A DNA stretch of 17,161 nt, taken from positions 1 to 17,161 of the forward strand of contig JALOMS010000030.1 of the NCBI GenBank assembly GCA_025455345.1, in the 5' to 3' direction. This document shows, piece by piece, positions 1-7,724 of this stretch. How positions within the stretch are numbered: position 1 is the stretch's first letter; each line of letters begins with the position of its first letter. The notes beneath the pieces are model-generated. The model was given only the letters and a program-made list of their open reading frames with translations, searched no databases and had not been told where the DNA came from. Source of the stretch: Thermoflexibacter sp. (lineage in GTDB: Bacteria > Bacteroidota > Bacteroidia > Cytophagales > Thermoflexibacteraceae). The position numbers were made by a program, and so were the translations under genes.

Positions 1-2
1 TA

Positions 3-104
3 ACTTTGGTAAACGTAAAAATTCAAGAAGATAGACAAAGCATCAAAGCCGAACCTTTTAATGAGGAAATGAAAGAAAAAATTTCTAACTATTTATATAT
101 TTGA
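3..104 (+). CDS. C-terminal tail of an unidentified protein (partial)
   Basis: An open frame enters from the left edge and runs 33 codons to a TGA at 102-104, two bases before the ATG of the next gene. The visible tail is hydrophilic and rich in Lys and Glu, with an aromatic end (NYLYI). The close spacing suggests one transcript with the following signal-peptide ORF. I do not recognise the family, and the fragment is too short to exclude a chance frame. The base composition is strongly AT-rich, like the first 260 bases of the next ORF. Confidence 0.4.
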   Translation, partial: TLVNVKIQEDRQSIKAEPFNEEMKEKISNYLYI

Positions 105-106
105 TT

Positions 107-1423
107 ATGAAAAAACAGCTAATAATTTTATTCCTCTTGATTTCTTCATTTGGAAGTGCACAAAAATCAACTTCACATTATAAAAAGGTTTACAACTATG
201 ATGAGTATAAAAAAGATTGGGCATTAGTCAAAACAATTACAAATACTTACGGATTCATAGATAGAAAAGGAAATGAAGTAGTTCAAGCAATTTATTCAAA
301 AATTTTTGAATTTGAAATTCAAAAAGATGGTAAAAAATATGCAATGTTTAAAAATATTGCTGGACAAAAAATCTCTGCAAATGAGCAAAAAATTGGAGAG
401 AATTTAACTTTACAGTACGGCTTTCGCTATTCTACCTTCCAATACATGGGCGCAGGGGAAGCATACGAATTTGGGCAGGAAAAACCCAATACGCGCAGAC
501 CTGTTACAGGAGTGAAAAACTACAGACAATGGGAAACAATTCAGAACTATGGAAACTTCGAGCCAAGATTTTCATTGAATTATGAAATCAACTCAAGTAC
601 CTCTATCAAAGCAAGTTATAATCGCATGGCTCAGTATATTCACTTGGTTTCTAATACTGCGGCGGCTACGCCCGTTGATGTTTGGACTCCCAGTACCAAT
701 AATATCAAACCCCAACTTGCCGACCAGTTTGCCTTGGGATTGTTTAAGAATTTTCAAGACAATACCTATGAAACTTCTTTAGAAGTATATTATAAGGATA
801 TGCAAAACCAGTTAGATTTTATTGATAATTCTGATTTACTGTTAAATAGATACTTAGAAGGGGACTTATTACAAGGCATAGGAAGGGCATACGGCGCAGA
901 GTTTTACATAAAGAAAAACAAGGGCAAATTTACAGGTTGGATTAGTTATACACTCTCCCGCACCGAAAGACAGGTAAACGGACTCAACAATGATGATTGG
1001 TTTCCCAACCGCTTTGACCGTCCTCACAACCTAAATACTTCTGTAAGCTACGAATTTAATCAATATTGGAGTGCTTCAGCTAACTTTGTCCTCCAGTCGG
1101 GTACGCCAGTAACCTTCCCTACCAGCAGGGTACAAATACAAGATTACGTCATTCCGTACAATGTAGATGCGACAAGGAACAATTTTAGAGTACCAACCTA
1201 TCATCGCTTGGACTTCTCTGTTACTAAAATCAACAAGAAGAAGAAACCAAATCAGCGTTGGGAAAGCAATTGGGTATTTTCAATATATAATGCCTATAAC
1301 CGTAGAAATCCATTTACCATTTATTTCCGTAGAAATGCAGATGTGCCTATCAACACAGAGGCTGTTCGTTTGGCTATTATTGGCTCTATCGTTCCTGCGG
1401 TATCTTATAATTTCAAATTCTAA
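107..1423 (+). CDS. Chimeric ORF: WG-repeat-like secreted N-terminus fused to the C-terminal half of a TonB-dependent receptor
   Basis: The ORF encodes 438 residues from ATG 107; an in-frame TTG at 101 is less likely as the start. Residues 1-19 are a signal peptide ending GSAQ. Residues about 35-87 resemble WG (KWG) repeats: WALVK, then YGFIDRKGNEVV, then a second repeat beginning YAMFKNIAGQ and breaking off. From about residue 90 (near base 370) the sequence becomes the C-terminal barrel of a TonB-dependent receptor of the kind paired with DUF4249 lipoproteins: NEQKIGENLTLQYGFRYS, NNIKPQLADQ, YGAEFYIKK, DRPHNLN, FRVPTYHRLDFS and the terminal aromatic VSYNFKF. Such receptors normally have about 750-1000 residues with a plug domain. 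Here the plug and the front half of the barrel are missing. The left part is clearly more AT-rich than the right. Either a genomic deletion or an assembly join could explain it. Function as a receptor is unlikely. Confidence 0.8.
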   Translation: MKKQLIILFLLISSFGSAQKSTSHYKKVYNYDEYKKDWALVKTITNTYGFIDRKGNEVVQAIYSKIFEFEIQKDGKKYAMFKNIAGQKISANEQKIGENLTLQYGFRYSTFQYMGAGEAYEFGQEKPNTRRPVTGVKNYRQWETIQNYGNFEPRFSLNYEINSSTSIKASYNRMAQYIHLVSNTAAATPVDVWTPSTNNIKPQLADQFALGLFKNFQDNTYETSLEVYYKDMQNQLDFIDNSDLLLNRYLEGDLLQGIGRAYGAEFYIKKNKGKFTGWISYTLSRTERQVNGLNNDDWFPNRFDRPHNLNTSVSYEFNQYWSASANFVLQSGTPVTFPTSRVQIQDYVIPYNVDATRNNFRVPTYHRLDFSVTKINKKKKPNQRWESNWVFSIYNAYNRRNPFTIYFRRNADVPINTEAVRLAIIGSIVPAVSYNFKF

Positions 1424-1462
1424 AATTCACTACAACCACTCATTATTAAATTTTTTAATGCA

Positions 1463-2449
1463 ATGAAAATCAATAAATTAATCATATATTTAAGTTTTTT
1501 GCTTCCTTTTATATGGGCTTGTGAAGATGTAATCAAGGTGGATTTGAACGAAAGCAAAGCAATCCTGACCGTAGATGCATTTATCAATCAAGATATAGCA
1601 AAACAAACGATTCGTCTTTCTTTGACCGCTCCCTACTTTCAAAACGAGGTAACACCTCCCGTACGTGGGGCTATTGTTACTTTGACCAATACCACACAAA
1701 ATAGAGTTTATACTTTTGCTGACAAAGGGAATGGAAACTATGAATATATTTCTCCCAATGGCTCGCCGATTGGCAGTGTGGGCAATGAATATGTTCTTTT
1801 TGTAAGCTACAATGGACAAGTATATTCATCGAGATGTATTTCAAACCGCACAACTCTTGTCGACTCAATAGTGTATGAGTTTGATGAAAGAAATAATGAA
1901 CCTAATAACAAAACAGGTTATTATGCCCAGTTTTATGGTTCTGACGTAAAAGGGAAACAAGATTTTTATTGGATTCGCAGTTATAAAAACAATGTTTATA
2001 TCAATAGCCCTTTTACTATTAACTATGCTTCTGATGGCACACGAAATAGCACTCCAGGACTATTGGGTTCGGACGGCTTGCCTTTCATTCCGCCTATACG
2101 CAGTCGCGTAACCGATGACAATGACCCATACCAAGTGGGAGATAGCCTTAGAGTTGAAATTTGGTCTATCAACGAAGAAACCTTTGAGTTCTTGAGGCAA
2201 GTAGAATCCCAAATGCTCAATGGTGGGCTTTTTGCACGAATCCCTGAAAATGTCAGAACCAATATCACTGCACAAAGCCCTAATACGCAGGCTTTGGGCT
2301 GGTTTTGTGTATCAGAAATAAACAAAAGAGGTCTAAAAATCAAGCAGTTAAAAGAAGGCGACCATCTAATTCAGGTAACTAAAGTACCAAACTTTGATAA
2401 AGTAAAGTTTGGTACTTTAATCTTTCCTTATAATTTTATAATATCTTAA
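1463..2449 (+). CDS. DUF4249 family outer-membrane lipoprotein
   Basis: The protein has 328 residues. It starts with a lipoprotein signal: a Lys-containing n-region, a hydrophobic core, then FIWAC with the lipidated Cys at residue 20. The early segment (CEDVIKVDL, then ILTVDAFINQD and IRLSLTAPYF) is typical of DUF4249 proteins, which in Bacteroidota are encoded next to TonB-dependent receptors and are thought to be surface partners in uptake. The gene lies 39 bp after the receptor barrel, consistent with one operon. The family match persists to about LGWFCVSEINKRG. The last ~25 residues (after QVTK) are encoded largely by a perfect inverted repeat and do not look like a conserved tail. Its stop lies 14 bp inside the 3' end of the convergent gene. 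The family call is firm; the substrate is unknown. Confidence 0.85.
   Translation: MKINKLIIYLSFLLPFIWACEDVIKVDLNESKAILTVDAFINQDIAKQTIRLSLTAPYFQNEVTPPVRGAIVTLTNTTQNRVYTFADKGNGNYEYISPNGSPIGSVGNEYVLFVSYNGQVYSSRCISNRTTLVDSIVYEFDERNNEPNNKTGYYAQFYGSDVKGKQDFYWIRSYKNNVYINSPFTINYASDGTRNSTPGLLGSDGLPFIPPIRSRVTDDNDPYQVGDSLRVEIWSINEETFEFLRQVESQMLNGGLFARIPENVRTNITAQSPNTQALGWFCVSEINKRGLKIKQLKEGDHLIQVTKVPNFDKVKFGTLIFPYNFIIS
2380..2419. terminator. Perfect 16-bp stem hairpin, probable bidirectional terminator
   Basis: The arms 2380-2395 and 2404-2419 are exact reverse complements (core AAAGTACCAAACTTT), with an 8-base loop. It sits at the junction of two convergent genes: inside the last codons of the DUF4249 gene and just past the stop of the beta-barrel gene. 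A moderately T-rich stretch follows on the + strand. There is no clean U-tract on the - strand. Confidence 0.6.
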
Positions 2450-3134
2450 ATCCTACGATTAATTGCACAGAAATGACCCTTTGTTCTTTTTGGTCTATTT
2501 TTGACAAATCTGGCAACTGTCCTGTGGTCGGTGTATAACCCTCATAGAGAGAGGTAAGGTTTTGTTGGATTCTTATATCCACACTCCATTTCTCCAAAAA
2601 ATCTAAACCAATTCCACCTTGCAAAGCGGCTTGGAAAGCATTTACTTGTCCTTTGATGTCTTGTTCCAAAGCAGCCGCACTTCCAACTTCGTACTTCTGC
2701 TTAGCACTCAAGATAGTAGATAACACTCCCCCAGCATTCAGGCGCAACCCCACCGCATCACTAAGCGGGAGCGTATAACCAAGCGCAATAGGAAAGTCCA
2801 AGTTAGTCAGTGTTATGTTTTTAGCGTATGTGAGGGTATTCCCTACGCCAGAGTTAAACTGATAAGTATAACTTCCACCCGTCTGAGAGATAGTGAGTTC
2901 TGGCTGGATATGCAATCCTCCTACCAAGTTTATCCTTCCCCAAAATCCAACCACATAACCAAGTTTTAGATTTTCACTACTTGCTTTGACATCATTGGTG
3001 CTGGTGGGTAAGTTCCCAATCCAAGAACCATTGATGACCGCCTTCACACCCAAATTGAACATTTGAGAATTTTGAGCAGATACAGATAAATGAATGACAA
3101 AAAATAATACAAACGCACAGGAAATTTTTTTCAT
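2436..3134 (-). CDS. Porin-family / PorT-like outer-membrane beta-barrel protein
   Basis: The protein has 232 residues from the ATG at 3134; an upstream in-frame TTG at 3143 would add only three residues. Residues 1-21 form a signal peptide (MKKISCAFVLFFV...SVSAQ). The mature part alternates hydrophobic and polar residues with many Gly and aromatic residues (LKLGYVVGFWGRINL, GLHIQPELTIS, LDFPIALGYTLP, AALQGGIGLDF). It ends in a strand with a hydrophobic terminus (QLIVGFKIL). This fits the eight-strand outer-membrane beta-barrel family (OMP_b-brl_2) common in Bacteroidota. It is a single gene, convergent with the DUF4249 gene (14-bp overlap of 3' ends) and divergent from the aminotransferase. 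The fold class is well supported; the specific role is not known. Confidence 0.8.
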   Translation of the reverse strand: MKKISCAFVLFFVIHLSVSAQNSQMFNLGVKAVINGSWIGNLPTSTNDVKASSENLKLGYVVGFWGRINLVGGLHIQPELTISQTGGSYTYQFNSGVGNTLTYAKNITLTNLDFPIALGYTLPLSDAVGLRLNAGGVLSTILSAKQKYEVGSAAALEQDIKGQVNAFQAALQGGIGLDFLEKWSVDIRIQQNLTSLYEGYTPTTGQLPDLSKIDQKEQRVISVQLIVGFKIL

Positions 3135-3282
3135 AAGAAACAAAATTTAAGTTTGAAGTGTAAATTTCAAGATTAATCAGTAATTCAACAAAAATAATCC
3201 AGCTTTTTGTTTATGAAGTAGAGATGCAAACAAACTAATTACTTATTTTTGCGATTCATACAAATAATTTTTGCATAAATTG

Positions 3283-4440
3283 ATGATTATCTCAACAGCA
3301 AATCGCCTTCAGTCCCTCAAGGAATATTATTTTTCTGTAAAATTGACTGAAATCCGTAAAATGCAAGCAGAAGGCAAACCTGTCATTAACTTGGGCATAG
3401 GAAGCCCAGACCTTGCCCCCTCACAAGCCACCATTGACGAATTAGTGGTTGCCGCAAACAACCCCAGCAATCATGCTTATCAACCATACAAAGGCATAGC
3501 TACACTTCGCAAAGCAATGGCAGACTTTTACAGTAAGGTTTATCATGTTTCGCTCGACGCAGAAACAGAAATTTTACCACTAATAGGTTCTAAAGAAGGC
3601 ATTACACACATCTCTCTTGCGTTTTTGAACCCAGATGATGAGGTGCTTGTCCCTGAGTTGGGCTATCCTGCATATTCTGCTGTTTCAGAGATGATAGGCG
3701 CAAAGGTACGCTATTATCCCCTTTTAGAGCATCAAAATTGGCAACCTGATTTTAAGACTCTCTATCAAATGGATTTGAGCAAAGTAAAGCTGATGTGGCT
3801 CAATTACCCCCACATGCCCACAGGAGCAAAAGCAGAAATCCATACTTTTGAAAAATTAGTTGCGTTTGCCAAAGAGAAAAAAATATTGCTCTGCCATGAC
3901 AATCCGTATAGCTTAGTCTTGAATGAAGAACCTCCCATTAGCCTGCTCGCCGTCCAAGGAGCCAAAGAAGTTGCCTTAGAGCTAAATTCTATGAGCAAAA
4001 CTCATAACATGGCTGGCTGGAGAATAGGTTGGGTGAGTGCCGCAAAGCCATATATAGACGCTATCCTTACTATCAAGAGCAATGTGGACTCTGGTACTTT
4101 CCTACCTATGCAAATGGCTGCTACAAAGGCTTTTGAAAATCCCATAGAATGGCATGAAACACGTAATCAAATTTATAAAAAACGCAGAGAAATAGTCTAT
4201 CAGCTCTTAGATACCCTCCAATGTCGCTATACTAATACGCAGGTAGGTATGTTTGTATGGGCGAAAATTCCTGAAAATCTGAAAGATGCGGGAGAGTTGG
4301 TAGATAAAATGTTATACGAAAAAAATATTTTCATTACGCCTGGATTTATTTTTGGAGAGAAAGGCAGTAGGTATGTGCGCGTATCCTTATGCACCAAAGA
4401 AGAAACATTAAAAGAAGCACTTAGTAGGGTGGCGCAATAA
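3283..4440 (+). CDS. PLP-dependent aminotransferase, class I/II (LL-diaminopimelate aminotransferase-like)
   Basis: The protein has 385 residues from ATG 3283; the TTG at 3271 is a weaker alternative. It is a fold-type I aminotransferase of normal length. Substrate and cofactor landmarks are visible: VINLGIGSPDLAP (about 34-46), HAYQPYKG (64-71), the Asn of NYPHMPTG (Asn174), DNPY (Asp206, Tyr209), the Schiff-base lysine in SMSKTHNMAGWRIGW (Lys239), and a C-terminal RVSLC Arg for the substrate carboxylate. The usual NPTG box reads HMPTG, a mild deviation. The close family in Bacteroidota is annotated as LL-diaminopimelate/succinyl-DAP or generic aspartate-type aminotransferase; sequence reading alone does not settle the amino donor. 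It is transcribed alone, divergent from the beta-barrel gene. The enzyme class is nearly certain. Confidence 0.92.
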   Translation: MIISTANRLQSLKEYYFSVKLTEIRKMQAEGKPVINLGIGSPDLAPSQATIDELVVAANNPSNHAYQPYKGIATLRKAMADFYSKVYHVSLDAETEILPLIGSKEGITHISLAFLNPDDEVLVPELGYPAYSAVSEMIGAKVRYYPLLEHQNWQPDFKTLYQMDLSKVKLMWLNYPHMPTGAKAEIHTFEKLVAFAKEKKILLCHDNPYSLVLNEEPPISLLAVQGAKEVALELNSMSKTHNMAGWRIGWVSAAKPYIDAILTIKSNVDSGTFLPMQMAATKAFENPIEWHETRNQIYKKRREIVYQLLDTLQCRYTNTQVGMFVWAKIPENLKDAGELVDKMLYEKNIFITPGFIFGEKGSRYVRVSLCTKEETLKEALSRVAQ

Positions 4441-4479
4441 TAAGCTATACTAAAAATTAATTAGGTTGAGGTCAGAAAC

Positions 4480-4508
4480 TTGTCAGACAACTTTGAGGTG
4501 TCTGACAA
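4480..4508. terminator. 10-bp perfect dyad between convergent genes
   Basis: The arms TTGTCAGACA (4480-4489) and TGTCTGACAA (4499-4508) pair perfectly around a 9-base loop. The dyad lies between the aminotransferase stop (4440) and the stop of the convergent membrane protein (4546). No T-run follows directly, so this could be a bidirectional terminator or a copy of a dispersed palindromic repeat. A further GTCAGA lies just upstream at 4471. Confidence 0.5.
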
Positions 4509-4545
4509 ATGAATAAACCCATTTTTGATTGAGTATGAAATATCA

Positions 4546-5136
4546 TCAAACTATTTTGTGATACATTTCTACCACTTTTCTAATGTATCTATCTGGATTT
4601 CTTGCCCAGCGTCTAAGCATATTTTCCACACTTTTCTGGTAGGGATACATTTGGTAATAGTCCCAATTCATAAAATAAGGCACTATATTTTCCAAGTAAT
4701 ACCTGTTCAGAATAAGGTCTAAAGCATAAGCCCGCGCTTCAAAATACGCACGAAAAGGCGCAGGAAAAGGAGCAATAAAGATGAGAAATATTAGAAAATA
4801 AGGACTCAAAGGAAACAAAAAAGCAAAAATTACTAAGATTTGAGGAAAAAGATATGCAAAAGCAAATACAGGGAAAGTCAATCTTTTGATGTCGAGCAGA
4901 TGAACCGCCTCATGTGCTAATATTTGCATAGCTCTGTGAGGATAGTTTTCCACAAATCTGCGATTGGAAAAATAAACCGTATAGCCTATGACCGTCGTAA
5001 AATCTGTCATAAAACGAGGATTAAACCACCTTACAATCAAGTTTATAAGCCGCATCTCCCAAGATTCGTCTTTATATTTGATTTTCAAAGGAATCTCTTT
5101 GGAAAGTTTCTCAACGAAGAGGTAGAAATTAGACAT
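4546..5136 (-). CDS. Putative membrane metallopeptidase with HEAVH motif
   Basis: The protein has 196 residues. A soluble N-terminal part leads to QILAHEAVHLLD, an HExxH zinc-binding motif (His75, Glu76, His79) inside a helix. Then come about 40 very hydrophobic residues (87-127), enough for one hairpin of two membrane segments, and then YFEARAYALD, whose Glu133 is well placed as the third zinc ligand of a gluzincin. The C-terminal part is basic and aromatic. Together this suggests a small membrane-anchored zinc peptidase or an inactive relative. I do not recognise a named family, and zinc binding is inference from the motif. It is a single gene, convergent with the aminotransferase and divergent from the LytTR regulator at 5323. 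Confidence 0.7.
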   Translation of the reverse strand: MSNFYLFVEKLSKEIPLKIKYKDESWEMRLINLIVRWFNPRFMTDFTTVIGYTVYFSNRRFVENYPHRAMQILAHEAVHLLDIKRLTFPVFAFAYLFPQILVIFAFLFPLSPYFLIFLIFIAPFPAPFRAYFEARAYALDLILNRYYLENIVPYFMNWDYYQMYPYQKSVENMLRRWARNPDRYIRKVVEMYHKIV

Positions 5137-5260
5137 TTGTAATATTTTTTACTAAAATTGATATAAATTAAAGAGAATCTTATAAATTTATAGAGTTTTT
5201 TACCATATTCATCATAGTAAATTACTAATTTTTTTTTAACATCTGCATTTGGTAAAATTT

Positions 5261-5284
5261 TTGAACGTTTTTTTGAACATTTTT
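5261..5284 (+). repeat. Tandem 12-bp direct repeat upstream of the LytTR regulator
   Basis: TTGAACGTTTTT is followed 12 bp later by TTGAACATTTTT, giving two copies with one difference, about 40-60 bp before the regulator's ATG. It could be an operator, possibly for autoregulation, but LytTR boxes usually repeat at about two helical turns, not 12 bp. The flanks are T-rich, so chance is possible. Confidence 0.35.
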
Positions 5285-5322
5285 TCGCATATTTTTTCTT
5301 TCAGAAATATATTATTAGCAAA

Positions 5323-6036
5323 ATGAAAATTAACTGCTTAGTTATTGATGATGACCCGATTAGTAGGACGATTGTTTGTAATTATATCAATCAAGTGGAT
5401 AGCCTTCACTTAGTTGCCAGTTGTGAAAATCCTGTGCAAGCGATGACTTACATGCACAGCAATCACGTACAATTGGTGTTTTCTGATATTGAAATGCCCA
5501 TGCTCAATGGACTTGAATTTATCAAATCATTGAACGAACCTCCGCTTTTTATTTTTATTACTTCTCACCAAGAATATGCTTTAGAAGGATTTGAGGTCAA
5601 TGCTACTGATTTTTTGACCAAACCCTTTACTTATGCCAGATTTCTTAAAGCAGTAAATAAGGCATTAGAAATCATCTCTGGCTCGCAAAAAGAAATCATT
5701 GACGTTCAAAAAGACTATTTTTTTGTCAAATTAGACTCTAAACTCATCAAACTCTATTTTGACGAGGTGCTATATGTAGAAGCTCAAAAAGATTATGTAA
5801 AGATTTTTACAATTACAGGTAAACCTCAACTCGTTTGGCTTAATCTAAAACACATAGAAGAACAATTTCCATCAGACCTTTTTGTAAGAACACATCGCTC
5901 TTATATTGTCAATATTTCTAAAGTTGATGTGATTCTAAATGAGGAGATTATCATTGGTAATACGAGTATTCCTTTGGGCATGTCTTATAAAGAACAAGTG
6001 CTGAAAATGATAGACCCTAAGCTAATCAAAAGATAA
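5323..6036 (+). CDS. LytTR-family response regulator, orphan
   Basis: The protein has 237 residues. The N-terminal receiver domain (1-118) carries the acidic pocket DDD at 9-11, phospho-acceptor Asp55 (LVFSDIEMP), switch Thr80 and Lys100 (LTKP). The C-terminal LytTR DNA-binding domain runs about 128-232 with the characteristic VLYVEAQKDYVKIFT and FVRTHRSYIVNISKV segments. It should bind direct-repeat promoter sites and control transcription when phosphorylated. No histidine kinase lies next to it: its neighbours are a divergent membrane protein and a convergent sugar isomerase. It is closely similar in layout and wording to the regulator at 11561 (the FIK-L--PPL segment and -EYA-E--E-NA-D segment), so the two appear paralogous. 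Its partner kinase and targets cannot be read from here. Confidence 0.92.
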   Translation: MKINCLVIDDDPISRTIVCNYINQVDSLHLVASCENPVQAMTYMHSNHVQLVFSDIEMPMLNGLEFIKSLNEPPLFIFITSHQEYALEGFEVNATDFLTKPFTYARFLKAVNKALEIISGSQKEIIDVQKDYFFVKLDSKLIKLYFDEVLYVEAQKDYVKIFTITGKPQLVWLNLKHIEEQFPSDLFVRTHRSYIVNISKVDVILNEEIIIGNTSIPLGMSYKEQVLKMIDPKLIKR

Positions 6037-6065
6037 TTTTGCATACCTAAAATGTCGTTTTTTTA

Positions 6066-6098
6066 GATGCATTTCCACTAAAACGCATCCATTTTTTT
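6066..6098 (+). terminator. Rho-independent terminator after the LytTR gene
   Basis: GATGC (6066-6070) pairs with GCATC (6085-6089); three more A-T pairs follow after one mismatch, with a short loop. A run of seven T follows at 6092-6098. It begins 30 bp after the stop of the response regulator. Confidence 0.6.
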
Positions 6099-6370
6099 GT
6101 GAAAATTATTTGTTCACACCTTTTTTAGTATTCTTAATTTTATCAAAATTTAAGTTGTTGATTATTAATGATTTATATTTTTGAATATTAATCTTTCTTT
6201 GAGATTATTATATTTTAAAAATATAAATGTTTGTATTTCAAGTGTTTGTATTTTATTATTTTGTTTAACGCATTAGGAAATTCTAATCTCTTTCTAATGT
6301 GAGGCACTTTGTTTTGTCTTTTTCTTTACCTATTTTTGTCATAGTTTTTAGGTGGATGCAATAGTAAGAA
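6099..6370. other. AT-rich intergenic stretch with no recognisable gene
   Basis: Between the terminator at 6066-6098 and the inverted repeat at 6371 the sequence is very AT-rich, with many stops in all frames. I see no coding signal, tRNA or clear promoter. Confidence 0.5.
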
Positions 6371-6420
6371 AGCGCATGAAGGTTTTGCAAAAAACAGTTA
6401 TCCAGCTATATTCATGCGCT
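6371..6420. repeat. Inverted repeat downstream of the sugar isomerase
   Basis: AGCGCATGAA (6371-6380) and TTCATGCGCT (6411-6420) are perfect reverse complements separated by 30 bases. The pairing extends outward through AAGAA/TTCTT with one bulged base. It lies 21 bp past the isomerase stop. The long loop is unusual for a simple terminator, and no T-run follows on either strand. Confidence 0.6.
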
Positions 6421-6440
6421 ATTCTTCATCAATCCCTAAT

Positions 6441-7724
6441 CTACAAGCCCGTGGCTATTGTCAGTTTCCCTCTCTCATCTACTAATTTCTCTCTTACTTT
6501 TAGTTCTCTAAACAATGTCAAAGGCATAAGTGCCGCTTTATTGCGCCTTCTTGCTTCTGCCAAAAGTGGTCTGACATCAGTCCTATACGCATTTTGTACA
6601 ATTTCTTGAGCTTTGACCGTGTCGTTATTGTGCTGTGCGTCAGCAAGTTCCTTTCTGTCTATAAGCAGGGCTTGGGCATAAGCTATTTTGATGGCTTCCA
6701 CTGATTGCAACAAATCTTCCAAAGGGTCTTTGACATTATGACTTGCGTCTATCATCCATGCAGGGATTGGGTTTTTACTATTTTTATCTTCCATTCCTTC
6801 TACTAACTCACTGAAAATAAGGAATAACTGATATGGTTTGATACTGCCTACCGTCAAGTCATCATCTCCATACTTGGAATCGTTGAAGTGGAAACCGCCC
6901 AACTTGCCCTCCATCATTAGCGTTGCTACGATTTGCTCTATATTGGTATTGGGCAGGTGATGTCCTAAGTCCACTAAGGTAAATGCCTGTTTTCCTAATT
7001 TGTTAGCTAAGAGGAAGGAAGTCCCCCAATCTTGAATGACGGTACTGTAAAAATTGGGTTCGTAAGGCTTATATTCTATCAACATTTTCCAATCGTGTGG
7101 TAGGTGCGAATAGATGCTTTGCAAGGATTCATAGGTGTTTTGGAATGCCTTTCTAAAATTTTGTTGGGCAGGGAAACAAGAACCATCGGAAAGCCAAACT
7201 GTAGTAGCCTTAGAACCAAGCATTTGCCCGTATTTGATGACTTCTATGTTGTGTTCTATTGCCTGCTGTCGCACGTCTTTGTGGGTGTGGGCGAGCGAAC
7301 CAAACTTGTAAGACAGTTTTTGGTCTTTTTGGTCTTGGAAAGTATTGGAATTGACCGCATCAAAGATGATGTCATAGCTACTTGCTAAGGATTTGGTTGC
7401 TTCTGCGTCTTGGGGAATGTCCCAAGGAATGTGCAGGGAAATAGCTCCACTTGAGCGGTTCAAGGCGTGCAGAAGCCCTATATCTGAAATTTTCTCTTCT
7501 AAATTACGCGGTTCGCCTCCACCTGAAAACCTACCAAAACGCGTTCCGCCTGTGCCTAATGCCCATGAGGGAATGGCGATTTGTAGATTTCCTATTTTTT
7601 GGAGAAGACTTCCCACATCAACCCCTTGATTAGTAAGGGTTTCTGCAAGAAAAAGGAAGTTCCTCTCATGCTGTTTGCTATGCTGTTGATTGTGTTGTTC
7701 TACTTGATTTTTCTCAATTTTCAT
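6441..7724 (-). CDS. rhaI: L-rhamnose isomerase-type sugar isomerase (RhaI-like)
   Basis: The protein has 427 residues from the ATG at 7724 (MKIEKNQ). An in-frame extension to 7775 would add 17 residues that look like leader. It matches the Pseudomonas stutzeri-type L-rhamnose isomerase family, a metal-dependent TIM barrel that interconverts L-rhamnose and L-rhamnulose and often other aldoses and ketoses. Visible landmarks are LGTGGTRFGRF, the metal ligands Glu217 (LIEYKP), Asp252 with His255 (VDLGHHLPN), His279 (GGFHFNDSKYGDDDL), Asp287/Asp289 and Asp326 (MIDASHN), and the C-terminal RRRNKAALMPL. Positions and order agree with the known ligand set. The N-terminus has a Gln/His-rich patch. 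No kinase, aldolase, transporter or regulator of rhamnose metabolism lies nearby, so the physiological sugar is uncertain. Confidence 0.88.
   Translation of the reverse strand: MKIEKNQVEQHNQQHSKQHERNFLFLAETLTNQGVDVGSLLQKIGNLQIAIPSWALGTGGTRFGRFSGGGEPRNLEEKISDIGLLHALNRSSGAISLHIPWDIPQDAEATKSLASSYDIIFDAVNSNTFQDQKDQKLSYKFGSLAHTHKDVRQQAIEHNIEVIKYGQMLGSKATTVWLSDGSCFPAQQNFRKAFQNTYESLQSIYSHLPHDWKMLIEYKPYEPNFYSTVIQDWGTSFLLANKLGKQAFTLVDLGHHLPNTNIEQIVATLMMEGKLGGFHFNDSKYGDDDLTVGSIKPYQLFLIFSELVEGMEDKNSKNPIPAWMIDASHNVKDPLEDLLQSVEAIKIAYAQALLIDRKELADAQHNNDTVKAQEIVQNAYRTDVRPLLAEARRRNKAALMPLTLFRELKVREKLVDERGKLTIATGL

Noticed and set aside
3244..3251. TATTTTTG matching the Bacteroidota -7 promoter consensus before the aminotransferase
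   Set aside because: No TTTG lies at the expected upstream distance, and such words are common in T-rich DNA.
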